A DNA stretch of 64,000 nt, from assembly GCF_051020955.1 (NCBI RefSeq), contig NC_135013.1:37943087-38007086 (forward strand). The letters run 5' to 3'. The notes under the pieces are model-generated. The model searched no databases. It saw nothing but the letters and a program-made list of their open reading frames with translations, and was not told the DNA's origin. The stretch comes from Megalopta genalis. Taxonomy: Eukaryota > Arthropoda > Insecta > Hymenoptera > Halictidae. The position numbers and the translations under genes are program-made. Below, piece after piece: positions 44,561 through 55,479 of this stretch. The stretch's first letter is position 1, and the number at the start of each line of letters is the position of its first letter.

Positions 44561-45372
44561 TTTGGAAGCGAATATCTAAATACTGTCAAGAGATACCGCT
44601 TTCAAATTTATATGATATCTAAAGTTTAAACAACAGAGAACAGATTTTCCCAAAATTTAATCGCTTTCTTTTCATTCTTGCAATCGGAACATTTTGTTCC
44701 CGTTTAAAATGAACAGGAAACGAAAGCTCGAAGTCTCCCGTTTGCATCGACCATATACATGCACAAGTTAGCATAAACAGCATTACTGATGAATAGGATT
44801 TTCTTCCATCTAGACCCGCCGTTTCTCCCAGTGTGCGTCGCCCTTCGTCGTCGTCGTCGCGAGCCCATGCTCTCCGACGCGTAGCGTCGAGCAGCCATAA
44901 GTGGAGATCTCTCGAGTGCCATCGCACGCACAGTCTCGACTCCATCGTTCGCTCGATTTGTTACCGGGTTCTTCTCCTATCTCTTCGGTTCCTATCCACG
45001 GCCACTCGTCCGCCGATTGGCCGGCGCTCGTTACGTCTAAATATAACAGAATTTCATTGGAACCGGTCGTTGATTGCTCCGTCGAGGACTCCGGCGTCGA
45101 TTAGAGCGACTACTCGCGCGAGAACCAGATGGGGAGAGACACGAGTACCTCGTCGGGGAAAAGTTGCCGGTGATTTTCGGGGCTAATCGGAAGCAATCGA
45201 GACCCCCCCTCCCCTCCACCGACCGCCTCAGTGCGCGCGGGGGCTCGAGTAGGATTTCCAGCCGCTGGGAAACTCGTTTGCATACTGCTGCCGTGCTGCG
45301 AGCACATCCGAACAATGGCAAAGTCGAAATTTATTAGCTGGATCCGCGGACTTCGCGAGAACTGCTCGAGGA
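44561..45372. other. gene-free GC-rich interval
   Basis: Opposing frames 44619-44945 minus and 44833-45186 plus, and 45037-45321 minus and 45074-45337 plus. A (GTC)5-type run is at 44846-44860. No domain. Confidence 0.45.
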
Positions 45373-45460
45373 TTAACCCTTCCGTTACCGGGGACGAGGT
45401 ATCTCGCTGATGCTGTGTCGGTTGTGCGACGCTGTGGACGAGATATCTCGCGTCTCCATG
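45373..45460. mobile_element. one-sided TTAA-CCCTTCCGTTACCG terminus
   Basis: TTAA (45373-45376) then CCCTTCCGTTACCGGGGAC. The 15-bp near-palindrome GACGAGGTATCTCGC recurs 43 bp later as GACGAGATATCTCGC. No right end was found. Confidence 0.55.
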
Positions 45461-45542
45461 TTTGTTAATTGCTAGTAAATTTCTCTTTTTATTTTCGATA
45501 AATCATTAATATAATGGTTGAAGATGATAGCTCCAGATTTAA

Positions 45543-46097
45543 CATTAGAACTATTGAGTCTCAACTAATCGGGTGTCCAATAATTATGTTAACATCTGGA
45601 AAGAGGTGATTCCCGAGGTCATTTGAAGTAACTTTTTCCTGAGCGAAAATTCAATCCGCGGCTTTGTTTACGAGTTATCGACGAAAAACGGTGACCAATG
45701 ACAGGCGAGCTCGGCTGCCGCGGCCGAAGCGGACGGAGCCCAGTTGCGCTTATTGGCTCAGCCGCCTCGCGCCAGCTGATCTTGCCTCCCATTGGTTGCT
45801 GTTTTTCGTTAATAACTCGTAAACGAAGCCGCGGATTGCGTTCTCGCTAAGGAAAAAGTTACTTCAAATGACCCGAGGAATCACCCTGTTAACATAATTA
45901 TGGGATAACCTGTATATTGTATTATAACAATGTCAAGACTGGATTTATTTAATCTGCGTATAATTTATGTTATATAATATATGCTTCAATAAAGAAGTTT
46001 ACCTAAAAATTTCTCCTGGAAGCATTTTCAGAATAACGAGAACTGTAAAAGAAGCGATCAGAAACCAGTCATTTTGACTGATTTGGTAGTTCTAGTG
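45543..46097. mobile_element. TTAA MITE, TIR CACTAGAACTA, interrupted by 45568-45912
   Basis: TTAA (45539-45542), CATTAGAACTATTG; right end GACTGATTTGGTAGTTCTAGTG then TTAA (46098-46101). After removing the inserted palindromic MITE about 208 bp remain. The interior ATAACAATGTCAAGACTGGA, GCTTCAATAAAGA and AGAAACCAGTCATTTTGACTG match the copy at 49173-49392. Confidence 0.82.
45568..45912. mobile_element. palindromic TA-CAGGGTGTCCC MITE (copy B), nested
   Basis: The arms GTCATTTGAAGTAACTTTTTCC and GGAAAAAGTTACTTCAAATG (18-20 bp cores), ACGAGTTATCGACGAAAAAC and the TGACCAATGACAGGCGAGCTC block match 8160-8524. The right end is CCTG-TA (45913-45914); the left end is mutated (TA-ATCGGGTGTCC). It inserted about 25 bp inside the left end of the TTAA element. 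Confidence 0.86.
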
Positions 46098-46946
46098 TTA
46101 ATCGATGTCCTTCTATACTTTCATCGTTATTACTTGGAATAATCCCAAATCTAAATAATAAAGATTTGATGTTAAAAATACTGTTATTTATTTGAATGGA
46201 TTGAACAGGATTCTGGTAAACATTATTCTTACATTATAGTGAAACGTTTGGACTAGTGTTAATTCTAGTGTTAATCGATGTTCTTCTATACCTTCATCGT
46301 TATTACTTGGAATAATCCAAAATCTAAATAATAAAGATTTGATGTTAAAAATACTGTTATTTATTTGAATGGATTGAACAGGATTCTGGTAAACATTATT
46401 CTTACATTATAGTGAAACGTTTGGACTAGTGTTAATTCTAGTGTTAATCAATGTCCTTCTATACTTCCATCGTTATTACTTGGAATAATCCAAAGTCTAA
46501 ATAATAAAGATTTGATGTTAAAAATACTGTTATTTATTTGAATGGATTGAACAGGATTCTGGTAAACATTATTCTTACATTATAGTGAAACGTTTGGACT
46601 AGTGTTAATTCTAGTGTTAATCAATGTTCTTCTATACCTTCATCGTTATTACTTGGAATAATCCAAAATCTAAATAGTAAAGATTTGATGTTAAAAATAC
46701 TGTTATTTATTTGAATGGATTGAACAGGATTCTGGTAAACATTATTCTTACATTATAGTGAAACGTTTGGACTAGTGTTAATTCTAGTGTTAATCGATGT
46801 CCTTCTATGCTTTCATCGTTATTACTTGGAATAATCCAAAATCTAAATAATAAAGATTTGATGTTAAAAATACTGTTATTTATTTGAATGGATTGAACAG
46901 GATTCTGGTAAACATTATTCTTACATTACAGTGGAACGTTTGGACA
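46083..46946. repeat. 173-bp satellite array, five units
   Basis: ATCGATG/ATCAATG starts at 46101, 46274, 46447, 46620 and 46793, exact 173-bp steps. Units are nearly identical. Each unit includes TTCTAGTGTTAAT, the right TIR and TTAA flank of the 45543 element, so amplification began at that transposon end. Variants alternate GTCC, GTTC, GTCC, GTTC, GTCC in successive units. Confidence 0.97.
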
Positions 46947-47744
46947 CCGGAATACATATTGTGAAAACAAATGTTCGGACAAGTTCTATGTTTCGTACTT
47001 TGAAACATGGAAATTGCGATTCGAGATACATACGTCGTCCTCGGTAACAAAGTGGTTAACCGGGAATCCTCGAGGTGCCTGCCGCCGCGCCGGCCGGCCG
47101 GCCATTGATAAATCTCGTTGATTCTCGATGACGTCGGCTCCCGAATCCTCCGCTGGGCTACTTTGTGGCGCAGGTTATTTCGGTGCGGCTCCTTCGCACC
47201 TCGGGGGAACGGCCGTGTGCCAGCTTGCGAAATATCACCGGCGCACATGTGTCTTCTGGCAACGAGGAAACGTCTGACGGATGATTGACGCGAGATCACC
47301 TGTTGTGCGACGGCCAGTCGGACAATTCCGTTTTCTGCGACGGAACATGGAACTTCTTGGCGATCTCCGTGCCTGCACGTTTTACAACTTCCTTCGGAGG
47401 AGAATTTTTCTCACGGTTTCGGCGTGGCGAGGGTTCAACCCCTTGTCGTAACATTTTCTTTACGGTTACAGCGATCAGAAGGTTCTCGATGGTGATCATG
47501 TCTAAGAAGAAGAAAGACAGTTTATATTTATTGCGGGTTTACATACACTTGAATGTTTAAACATCGGCGACAAGAAATCAGAATTTGATTCGGACTAAAG
47601 TAAACGGAATAGCATTCGTACTTGATAGGTTCTTACTTGAAATCTCAGTCATGATCAATCAATATACGTATGTATTGGCGTCATATTAGATTGGTCAGAA
47701 TGTATTTTCACCCGTTTTACTAAACAAAAGTAAGCTTCATTTCA
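46947..47744. other. gene-free interval
   Basis: Frames 46880-47299 minus and 47285-47560 plus show no domain. The first begins inside the satellite. Nothing recognised. Confidence 0.45.
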
Positions 47745-47748
47745 TTAA

Positions 47749-47978
47749 CACTTTGACTGCCGCGTCACCCATATGTGGGTTGCAAAATTATTTAAAAATT
47801 CATTTTCACGCTAATCCTTTCTAGTTTCTCAGTTCTATTAAGATTCGCAAGAGATAAGAATGCTAAAAAAGGTAACTGATGTCATATAAAAAAACTTCGC
47901 TTTGCAATTTTAATTCAATTGAATTAAACACTTTAATTTTACGAAACTCTCGAGGTTTTTGGCGCGGTCGTCAAATTG
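47749..47978. mobile_element. TTAA MITE, TIR CACTTTGACTGCCGCG
   Basis: TTAA (47745-47748), CACTTTGACTGCCGCGTCAC; the right end, inverted, is CAATTTGACGACCGCGCC, next to TCAA (47979-47982). 230 bp. ACCCATATGTGGGT next to the left TIR is a perfect palindrome. Confidence 0.75.
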
Positions 47979-47982
47979 TCAA

Positions 47983-49168
47983 CACTAGTAACCTATAAAA
48001 GTAACTTATAAAAATAACTATAACACATTTATTCTGATTTTGAACGAATGTCATCGTATTATATTTACCGCAAGTAACGCATGAACAAAATAACTCATGA
48101 ACGACCTTTACAACCGGAATAATCGTGAATAATAAAAGATTCGTAATTTCGACGGTCTCCGTAAACCCATTGTTAATTAATTTCATAAATTCAAACAGAG
48201 CAGACGGGACATTTTCATGAATCTTTTACTAAACAGACCGCATACCCGATGCATCAACGTTTCCATAATTCTGCTGGCGCTTAAAAATCGTTTAGCACAC
48301 GTGCTCTCTAATCTATGGAGATTGAAAAAGCTGGATGACGAAAACAGAAGCAGAGAATAGCAGACTCGGTGGCGCGATTGTTCGTTTTCGGAAACAAGGG
48401 AAGACGCAGTAAGAGATGATTTACAGCGACGCCCCCGTCCGGGGGACAATGTATCGATTACGGCGAGCGCACTGTTGGCATTGTTCGCGGCCGAGTCGTA
48501 AGAACGGATAAATTATGCTCGCCGGATGGTCTATCCGGCGACGATTGTGTCGCGGGCTCTCATTGGGCGGTCTCGTGTTCCACGGAAACGTCGCGAAGGG
48601 ATGGTCCGCGCGAGTATTTATACGCGGCCGACAAGCTGATTCACCGAGCGTGTTTCATTAGAGACCGCGGTCCTCGTCTTGGCCGCGCGCGAATCCGCTC
48701 CGGGTTCGGCTGCCGAAAATTGGCCGCACGCTCCGCGGTTCGCGCCTCGATCGATCGCTAATCTGGTTTAATGTTCGCGACGGCGAGGCTTGCGGGGGTG
48801 TAAGCCGATAATCGTCGGCGTGTCGTTCGACCGCCGATCGAGTGGCCGAACTGCGAGATTTCCGTGGCTTGTTCGCCCGGCAACTTGATTCGCGGAAACT
48901 TGACGAAAATGCTACGTCGGTTGTTCTTTATTTCCACCGTTTCACAATGTTCCGATTGATGCTAATTAGGTCAAGGGTTTTAGGTTGATGATTTGTAGCA
49001 CTTTTGTTTTTAATTTAATTTAATATTTTTATTTTTTTATATGAACGCAGTTTCAAGCCCTATTGGAGACTATTTTGCGACTCAATTTGCAGTAATGTTT
49101 ACAATGTGATGTAAAGATTATATTTTTTTAATTTTATTCTATTTTATTTTATTATTTTTCGATTATTA
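47983..49168. other. gene-free; GC-rich 48180-48950
   Basis: Only short frames (71 and 88 codons, minus). AT-rich after 48950. No element or gene recognised. Confidence 0.45.
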
Positions 49169-49172
49169 TTAA

Positions 49173-49392
49173 CGCTAGATCTACAGTGCCCTAAACGCGA
49201 CTAATGTATATTGTTTGTAACAATGCCAAGATTGGATTTATTTAAATATCGCACGATTTCTGTTATATTAAATGCTTGAATAAAGATGTTAGTCCAAGAA
49301 TTATTCGTAGAAATATTTTCTACAATATCAGGAAATGTAACAAAAATAATCAGAAACCATATTCATCTTGACTGATTTCAATATATTTCTTG
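49173..49392. mobile_element. TTAA MITE, CRCTAGAWCTAC family (uninterrupted copy)
   Basis: TTAA (49169-49172), CGCTAGATCTACAGTG; the right end is followed by TTAA (49393-49396). GTAACAATGCCAAGATTGGA, GCTTGAATAAAGATGTTAG and AGAAACCATATTCATCTTGA parallel the 45543 element. 220 bp. Confidence 0.75.
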
Positions 49393-49789
49393 TTAAAAGA
49401 ATGTTATATTAAACAATTGTTAACACGATTAAGTAACAAGGCTTAAGTAATTGTTAATAATATGAAGCAATATGAAACATATGAACATATAAAACACTAA
49501 GTATACTCATATGTTACAACAAAGCTACAGATACGCACGACACACGATAAACATAAAATGAGAGTTGTCTCCACTTAGTACCTCGAATCGCAACTCGGCG
49601 CATCTCGAAACTGTCGGAGAGCCTCTTGTTCCCGAGTTCCCGATGTAAAGTGGAAAAAGTACGGCCGATCGTGGAAGTTATTGTTTCGCAAGCAGGAGCC
49701 GGTGTTTGCCAGCGGGACTGCCTCGTCAACAAGCTCTTGCAGCAGTCGTAAGTTCCGACCGATGCGGCTACGCAGCCTGCTTTGCAGAA
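49393..49789. other. gene-free spacer
   Basis: Part of a 150-codon minus frame (49514-49966) that reads into the hAT-like element. No domain. Confidence 0.4.
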
Positions 49790-50017
49790 CTCAGCACCAG
49801 TGTTGCCAGGGAATTGATGGCGCGAGGGGAATCTCATTGCCCTCCCTCCTGCTCGGTGCCCCGTAATCGTCGGCAAACTGAAGTTAGTGTAATGGAGGGG
49901 AACACGTGACAGCACTACAGTAATTTCTCTCACATTGTTCCCCAGCTTGGGAACGAAAATGGACAACTTCGAACGAGGAGATACGATTATTCGAGTCTCG
50001 CGATAATCGGCAGTTAA

Positions 50018-50626
50018 CCCTTTGCACTCGAAGACATTTTAACTTCGAAACTCTGGACATTTCTTGCAATCTAGGAGACTCTCTTTCCCGATTTTTATTC
50101 GCTTTTTGAGTAGTAGAATTGAACATATAAAATTGAACACTTACTCGTGCTATTCTTAAATTATGTGCAGTTTATTAAATGAAAGCAAATGTTTTTTTCT
50201 CGATTTTTATTCGCTCTTTGAGTAGTAGAATTGAACACTTGTGCTCTATTCTCAAATTATGTGCAGTTTATTAAATGAAAGCAAATGTTTTTTTCTCGAC
50301 TTTTATTCGCTTTTTGAGTAGCAGAATTGAACATGTAGAATTGAACACTTACTCGTGCTATTCTTTAATTATTTGCAGTTTATTAAATGAAAGCAAATGT
50401 TTTTTTCTCGACTTTTATTCGCTTTTCGAGTAGCAGAATTGAACATGTAGAATTGAACACTTACTCGTGCTATTCTCAAATTATGTGCAGTTTATTAAAT
50501 GAAAGCAAATGTTTTTTTCTCGACTTTTATTCGCTTTTTGAGTAGCAGAATTGCTCATGTAGAATTTCGTGTATTAAATGAAAGCAAATTTAGTAACGTA
50601 AAAATTCGCCATTCGAGTGCAAAGAG
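50018..50626. mobile_element. piggyBac-like TTAA MITE (copy C), nested in copy E
   Basis: TTAA (50014-50017), CCCTTTGCACTCGAAGAC; right end ATTCGAGTGCAAAGAG then TTAC (50627-50630), one change from TTAA. The interior holds the 112-bp tandem array, so the element is 609 bp instead of about 240 bp. Confidence 0.88.
50073..50592. repeat. 112-bp tandem array inside the TTAA MITE
   Basis: GCAAATGTTTTTTTCTCGAY starts at 50185, 50281, 50393 and 50505, with partial units on both sides. Spacings 96, 112, 112, 79 show a 112-bp unit with deletions. Unit landmarks are TTTTTGAGTAGYAGAATTG, ACTTACTCGTGCTATTC and GTGCAGTTTATTAAATG. Confidence 0.93.
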
Positions 50627-50801
50627 TTACTAATCGTACCTCCTCTTCCCCTGTTTTTTCGTTTCCACGCTGAGAGACAATGCGAGAGAAATTACTGTGA
50701 CGATGCGTGGGTCAGCTTTTCGGCTACTTCAGCGCCCTCCTGTCCGAGACTCGCCGGTGGGAGTGGGGGAAAAATCAGCTACATATTCCCTGGCAACTCT
50801 G

Positions 50802-51482
50802 CTCAGCACTTTTGCCAACCACCGCCATCGTACGACCGAGTCATCGTCGTCGTCGTCGTCGTCGTCGTCGAGATTAAAACAAACGAATCCTCGTGCTCTC
50901 TCGGCAAATCGACAGTCGAAAGCGACCATTTGGCACAAGGTCCCGCAAACATCCCGTGGCAGGCACCGGCTCGCCCGAGTTCAAGAAACGCGGGACCACG
51001 CTCGCAACACGCTCTCGCGCGCGGCTAATCGTTCGCGAGGGGATGCGGCGCCCACGTTCCAAGTTAAACAATCCGGTGTCCCCCCGAAGACACTCTCCTT
51101 TCGCCCGTTGTTCGGCGCGGAGCGGCGATTCCGCGGCGCAGGCAAAATAAATATCGCGGCGGCGCGTGTAAATTGGGACATATCCGAGCGAGCAAATGCG
51201 GGAACGGTGTAAGCGCCGGTTTGTTTTCTTTGGAGTTGCATAGAGAGGGGGCCGCGCCGGCTCGTGTACACACTTCGTAATGCATTCTTTCAGCGGCTAA
51301 CATTATCCGTCGCCCATCGGACCCGTCCCGGCACACCGAGCCACGGAACCGGCGCACAGTGGCCCGACGTGACGAAGTCTTGTTAAAGTCGTAACACTTT
51401 TGACAGAGATCGGTCAAAGAGATGACTTTCGTTTCGACACGTTGACTGCAAATCAAAATTTCGTTAAATTAAAGCACTTTAT
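50802..51482. other. gene-free; (TCG)n at 50844-50871
   Basis: About nine TCG units give Ser or Asp runs in shadow frames (50697-51212 plus, 50729-50938 minus). The frame 50697-51212 starts within transposon sequence. GC-rich, no domain. Confidence 0.55.
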
Positions 51483-51486
51483 TTAA

Positions 51487-51659
51487 CGAGCTCCGTGCCA
51501 AGTCGTTTTTGTTCAATTTTTCATTCGTTCATTTGATGTTTCGTTTCGGCCATTGTGTATGCGATAATTAATCAAGCTCACTTGCTTTTTTTATATTGTA
51601 TTTTTCTATGATACTTCGTTATTTTGACAGCGATAGATTCTTCAATGGCACGGAACGCG
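51487..51659. mobile_element. TTAA MITE, TIR CGMGYTCCGTGCCA
   Basis: TTAA (51483-51486), CGAGCTCCGTGCCA; right end TGGCACGGAACGCG, TTAA (51660-51663). TIRs agree at 12 of 14 positions. 173 bp, piggyBac-like target, non-coding. Confidence 0.85.
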
Positions 51660-51899
51660 TTAATCAAAATTGAAAAGTTAAATTTCTGTGACGTAAATTA
51701 TTTTCTCAACGTTGTTACGTCTTACGATCTTAATAAAAAAAATAGGGACGTACAATAGAATAGCGGAAAAATTAGTTTTCGAATCTGAGCAAATAATTCC
51801 GTCACGTAAATATAGTGCATGCGGCAGTCAGAGTGTTCAATTGAACTCTCAAAGTGTTCCGGAACGAAAAAAAAATTATAGAGAATGTCGCGCGAACAA

Positions 51900-52112
51900 T
51901 TTTCGACGTCGAAAATTTCGAAGTTATTTTAACCCTAAATTCAAGATATTTTTTCTGACGTACGCTAATTCATTTTATATGAATGCAGTTTATGCATATA
52001 AAACCGAGTCTTTTAAATGTAAGCAAACATGATAATGTAAAAATTATTTTGTAACATAATGCAACAATTTTTTTTTAGTCGTGTCTCAAAGTCATCACTC
52101 GAGTACAAAGGG
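51900..52112. mobile_element. piggyBac-like MITE, CCCTTTGCACTCGA family (copy D, decayed)
   Basis: The right end CACTCGAGTACAAAGGG is followed by TTAG (52113-52116). Inverted, its subterminal part GAGTGATGACTTTGAGACAC matches copy B left end. The other end keeps CGAAGTTATTTTAACCCTAAA, matching the inverted right end of copy B, but its outer TIR is degraded, so the left border is approximate. Confidence 0.65.
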
Positions 52113-52116
52113 TTAG

Positions 52117-53132
52117 AAATATAAGGGTTAAAATATTCTAACAAAATTGTGATATATCCAATGCAATGCGGAGTTCGATTTTTTTTAAATGACATGTTAT
52201 ACATCATCATTTCCGGTAGATTTTGACACGCTTGTTTCAAATCCAGTCGCAAAATGTATCCAGCACTCCGAGATCCCGAGAAAAAGATCAGTGGATTATC
52301 AAACGATTTCGGCGAAAAAATCGCGATTTCGTTAGCTTTTTCACTTAAATCGATTTTTTGTCATTCTGTTTATTTATCCCTTATTCTCCAACGTTTCAGC
52401 TTCAACATAAAAGAAATATCATCGCTTTATCTGATTTCTATGAAAAGTTCGCCGATTTTGACACAACCCCGCCACTACGGACCGCTATGCGGCGCTCGCT
52501 CGTCTTTTTATCGACCGCGAGCGGGATCGAGCGGAATCGCGCGGATTCCGCAGCGGGCCTCGCCAATGGACCGAGCGACGAGTTAAACGCTTTTTTCCCC
52601 CGTGTCGCGGCTGTAAATATCCAGCGAAGCGTCGATAGCGCGATTATCGCGTCGAATCCCTGCCCTCGCGCGCTTTTTCTCTCGGTCACTCTCACTCTCT
52701 CCCTCTCTCTTTGCATTTTTATTTCGCAGGCCTCCGGCTGGAACGCGCACGCGTTCGTATTTCACGCGGGATTTATACTAGCAATCCATTTCGGAATCTA
52801 ATATTCGCCGCATCAGTTTTATCGCGGGCTTGATTAAATTGGTTTACAGACGCGGACGCCGCTCGGCGCCGCTCGACGCCGCCGCGCTGTTTGTCGGCGC
52901 GTCGCCTGTTTCGCGGAAATGGAAAAACATACCTTTCTTATTGGTGCCGCTGATTATTGCAGACGTGCCTCGAAGAGGTGCATTCGATGCTCGAGTTGAG
53001 TTTCGACCGTCGCTCCCGGGATATTCGTCGCAATTAAAATTCATTTTATTATTCTGCCAGGTTAGACTCTTCGTTGGATATTTGCGTGTCCTGTGTTTTC
53101 GTCTCTCAGCCTTTCGCAATCTCGTTTGTTGA
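52117..53132. other. gene-free; GC-rich 52460-53000
   Basis: Opposing frames (52358-52801 plus, 52438-52716 minus). A short CT-rich run lies at 52686-52711. No domain. Confidence 0.45.
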
Positions 53133-53374
53133 CACAGTACGGTCCGGGCTTATAAAATGTCAGACAGTTTGAATTCAATTATAAGATATGTTGCTTCATT
53201 CGAAATTGTTTTCATTTGGACTTCAAATACACAAATCAGTTTTATGACTGGATTTTTTATTTTAAATCATAGTTCAAGAGCAAGCAAGGAAATTACTGTT
53301 TTTAGTCATGTGGTATTTCACGAGCAGTCAAGAGAATGACTATTTTTAGACGTCCGAACACACACGGTAATGTG
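53133..53374. mobile_element. TTAA-type MITE, TIR CACATTACYGT (probable)
   Basis: The right end ACACACGGTAATGTG is followed by TTAA (53375-53378). The left end CACAGTACGGTCCGGGC is preceded by TTGA (53129-53132). The interior right part (GTATTTCACGAGCAGTC, GAATGACTATTTTTAG) is shared with 58490-58583. The left border is less certain. Confidence 0.55.
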
Positions 53375-53398
53375 TTAATATATTCTGCACACCTTTAG

Positions 53399-53920
53399 AA
53401 ATCATTTTAGTTTCTTGTGTGCCTTCATTTATTTTTGTTCCATGATTTTGTATCTATTTCTGTTTCGATTTACGAGAAACGAATAACGTTCATACTTCGG
53501 TAAATTATTTTCCCTAATAGAACGAGACAATTTTTATATTCCCGGTATATCTTCATTTACTTTCATTCCCAAATCTTCGTAACAGAAGACTCTGATCTTA
53601 TTTCGATTTAGGAGAAACGAATAACATTCATGCTTAGTAAATTATTTTCCCTAATAGAGCGACACAATTTTTGTTTCTTATATGTGGTTTACTTTCATAG
53701 GGATCTTCGTAACACAAGAACCTAATTTCACTTCGATTCAGAACATTACGTGTCAATATCTGTATTTTACATTATTATTTCCCCTAATAGAGCGACACAA
53801 TTTTTGTTTCTTGTATGTGCTTTATATTCATAGGGATCTTCGTAACACAAGAACCTAATTTCACTTCGATCCAGAACATTACGTGTCAATATCTGCATTT
53901 TACTTTATCTAAAAAATAAC
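53399..53920. repeat. ~135-bp tandem repeat, about four units
   Basis: CCCTAATAGARCGASACAAT at about 53512, 53649 and 53782 heads successive units (spacings 137 and 133). Later units share ATCTTCGTAACACAAGAACC and AACATTACGTGTCAATATCTG nearly exactly. The first unit is diverged. A stray unit head is at 56608. Confidence 0.88.
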
Positions 53921-55479
53921 GCTGAAAAAGAATAGTTCATTATTAATTACCAAAATATAAATACGTTTCGAATCAGTGTTACGAGTATTTCATAAGACTC
54001 GACGTTTTCACAAGCTTCCGAATATCAAAAGTCAATAAATGAACTAAAATTGCGATTGCAGTTGCTTGCATGTCGTAAATTATCAATATTAAACATACAA
54101 AAGATTACGAGATTCATTTTTAGGAGATTACACACTGTAAAGTGCTAGATTTTATGACTTGTATTGGAAATGGGTAGATAAATAAAAGTAAAACGCAGTG
54201 AATTAAACTTATCCCTTTTAGTTTATTAATTTGATGTACGAGGAAGGACCGTCTTTACTCTCCTGATTGCTCCAGGAGACTGACGACTATTCACAAAGAC
54301 GAAACCAAAAACGTCACCTAAAGACAAAGAGCACTCTGTTCTATATACATATGAAATCATTGTTTATCTAATGGTACTCTGGCGAGACTCTCGGCGTCGA
54401 TTCGTTTTTGTAACTTATATGCTAGAAGGAAAAACTTCTGAGTATTCAAAAGAGAGAAAATAATCCAATAACTTGTATAAAACACCGCAGTATTTGGGCC
54501 GTCCGCAGTAATACCGACACTTGCCCTACTAGAGACGTACAGAGTTTCAAAATAGATAAAAGTAGAATTAGCAGACTAATTTTACTTGTAATAAAAGAGT
54601 GCCGACAAAGTGGACGTCTCTCATGGAATAAAAGTATCTGACTCCGCGCGCAGTGGTTCCTGGAGGAACATGGAGACATCGGCCGGCGTGAACGCGCGCA
54701 ATAGCATAAATACCGGAGATCGAGTGCCCTAAGAGAGTCACGCGCGGAGACTTAATTTAAGTTCCAGTCGCCGGGACAGCGAAAGTTACCGGCGGGAGTT
54801 AGCGTCTTCGGATCCAGCGAAAGAAATTGATTAGAATCCCGGCGAGCCGGCAGCACCAACTTCCGAGATTAATGGCGGCGGCATTTACATCCGTGATTAA
54901 GTTAAATACTTCGGAATGGCACCGCGACGAGTCGTAATTAAATCATACCGGATTTATTACACCGGGCCCGATTTAGACGGGATTAGAGTTCCGATTCAAC
55001 GGGAAGCGAAGCGCGTCGCCGGTGCGGAGCGGAGCTTCGTTACGTCTCGTCGCCCTTCGTATAAACCGTGGAGAGGGCTGCGAGCGTTGCCGATGAATTA
55101 TGAAAGTTAGCGACAGGCTCCGGGGACGGTCGATCGGTCAGTTGCGAACGTTAATCCGGGGAAAGAACGACGCACCGGGGCCGGACGATTCGACGTGACG
55201 GCGACAGTCCTCGGCAAACTTGATTCCCAGGACACCGGAAGAGCCGATCTCCCGATAAAAAGCGAAACGGAGACTCATCTGCTGAGTGCCTTGAACGCTT
55301 CACCAGGCCAGGGAAACGTTTGCGGAACCTCGAGCCTTACTTGATCCCGATTAGGTGCGAACGACCACATTTATACTCCCATCTGCACACCCGAATCCTC
55401 TCCGCGTTCTCTGGCGATTTATGGAACGAAATTCATCTGCCGGAAATACCGAAGATGGTGGTGCGGACTTGAACCTGTA
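53921..55479. other. gene-free; AT-rich then GC-rich
   Basis: AT-rich to 54600, GC-rich 54640-55480. The longest frame is 77 codons. Nothing recognised. Confidence 0.5.

Larger units (their letters stand above)
49918..50697. mobile_element. TA-flanked MITE (copy E), nested in the hAT-like element
   Basis: TA-CAGTAATTTCTCTCACATT on the left, TGCGAGAGAAATTACTG on the right. Also CCCCAGCTTGGGAACG, GAGGAGATACGATTATTCG and, on the right, AATCGTACCTCCTCTTCCCC. The interior is occupied by the TTAA element 50018-50626, which explains the 780-bp length. Confidence 0.86.
49798..50801. mobile_element. hAT-like MITE with exact 8-bp duplication, interrupted
   Basis: Left end CAGTGTTGCCAGGGAAT; right end, inverted, CAGAGTTGCCAGGGAAT. 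CTCAGCAC stands exactly on both sides (49790-49797 and 50802-50809) and fits the hAT target preference nTnnnnAn. The subterminal TTGATGGCGCG and the right-hand GATGCGTGGGTCAGCTTTT and GGAGTGGGGGAAA match 10979-11184. Removing the nested MITE (49918-50697) leaves about 224 bp, close to the 206-bp compact copy. Confidence 0.92.
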
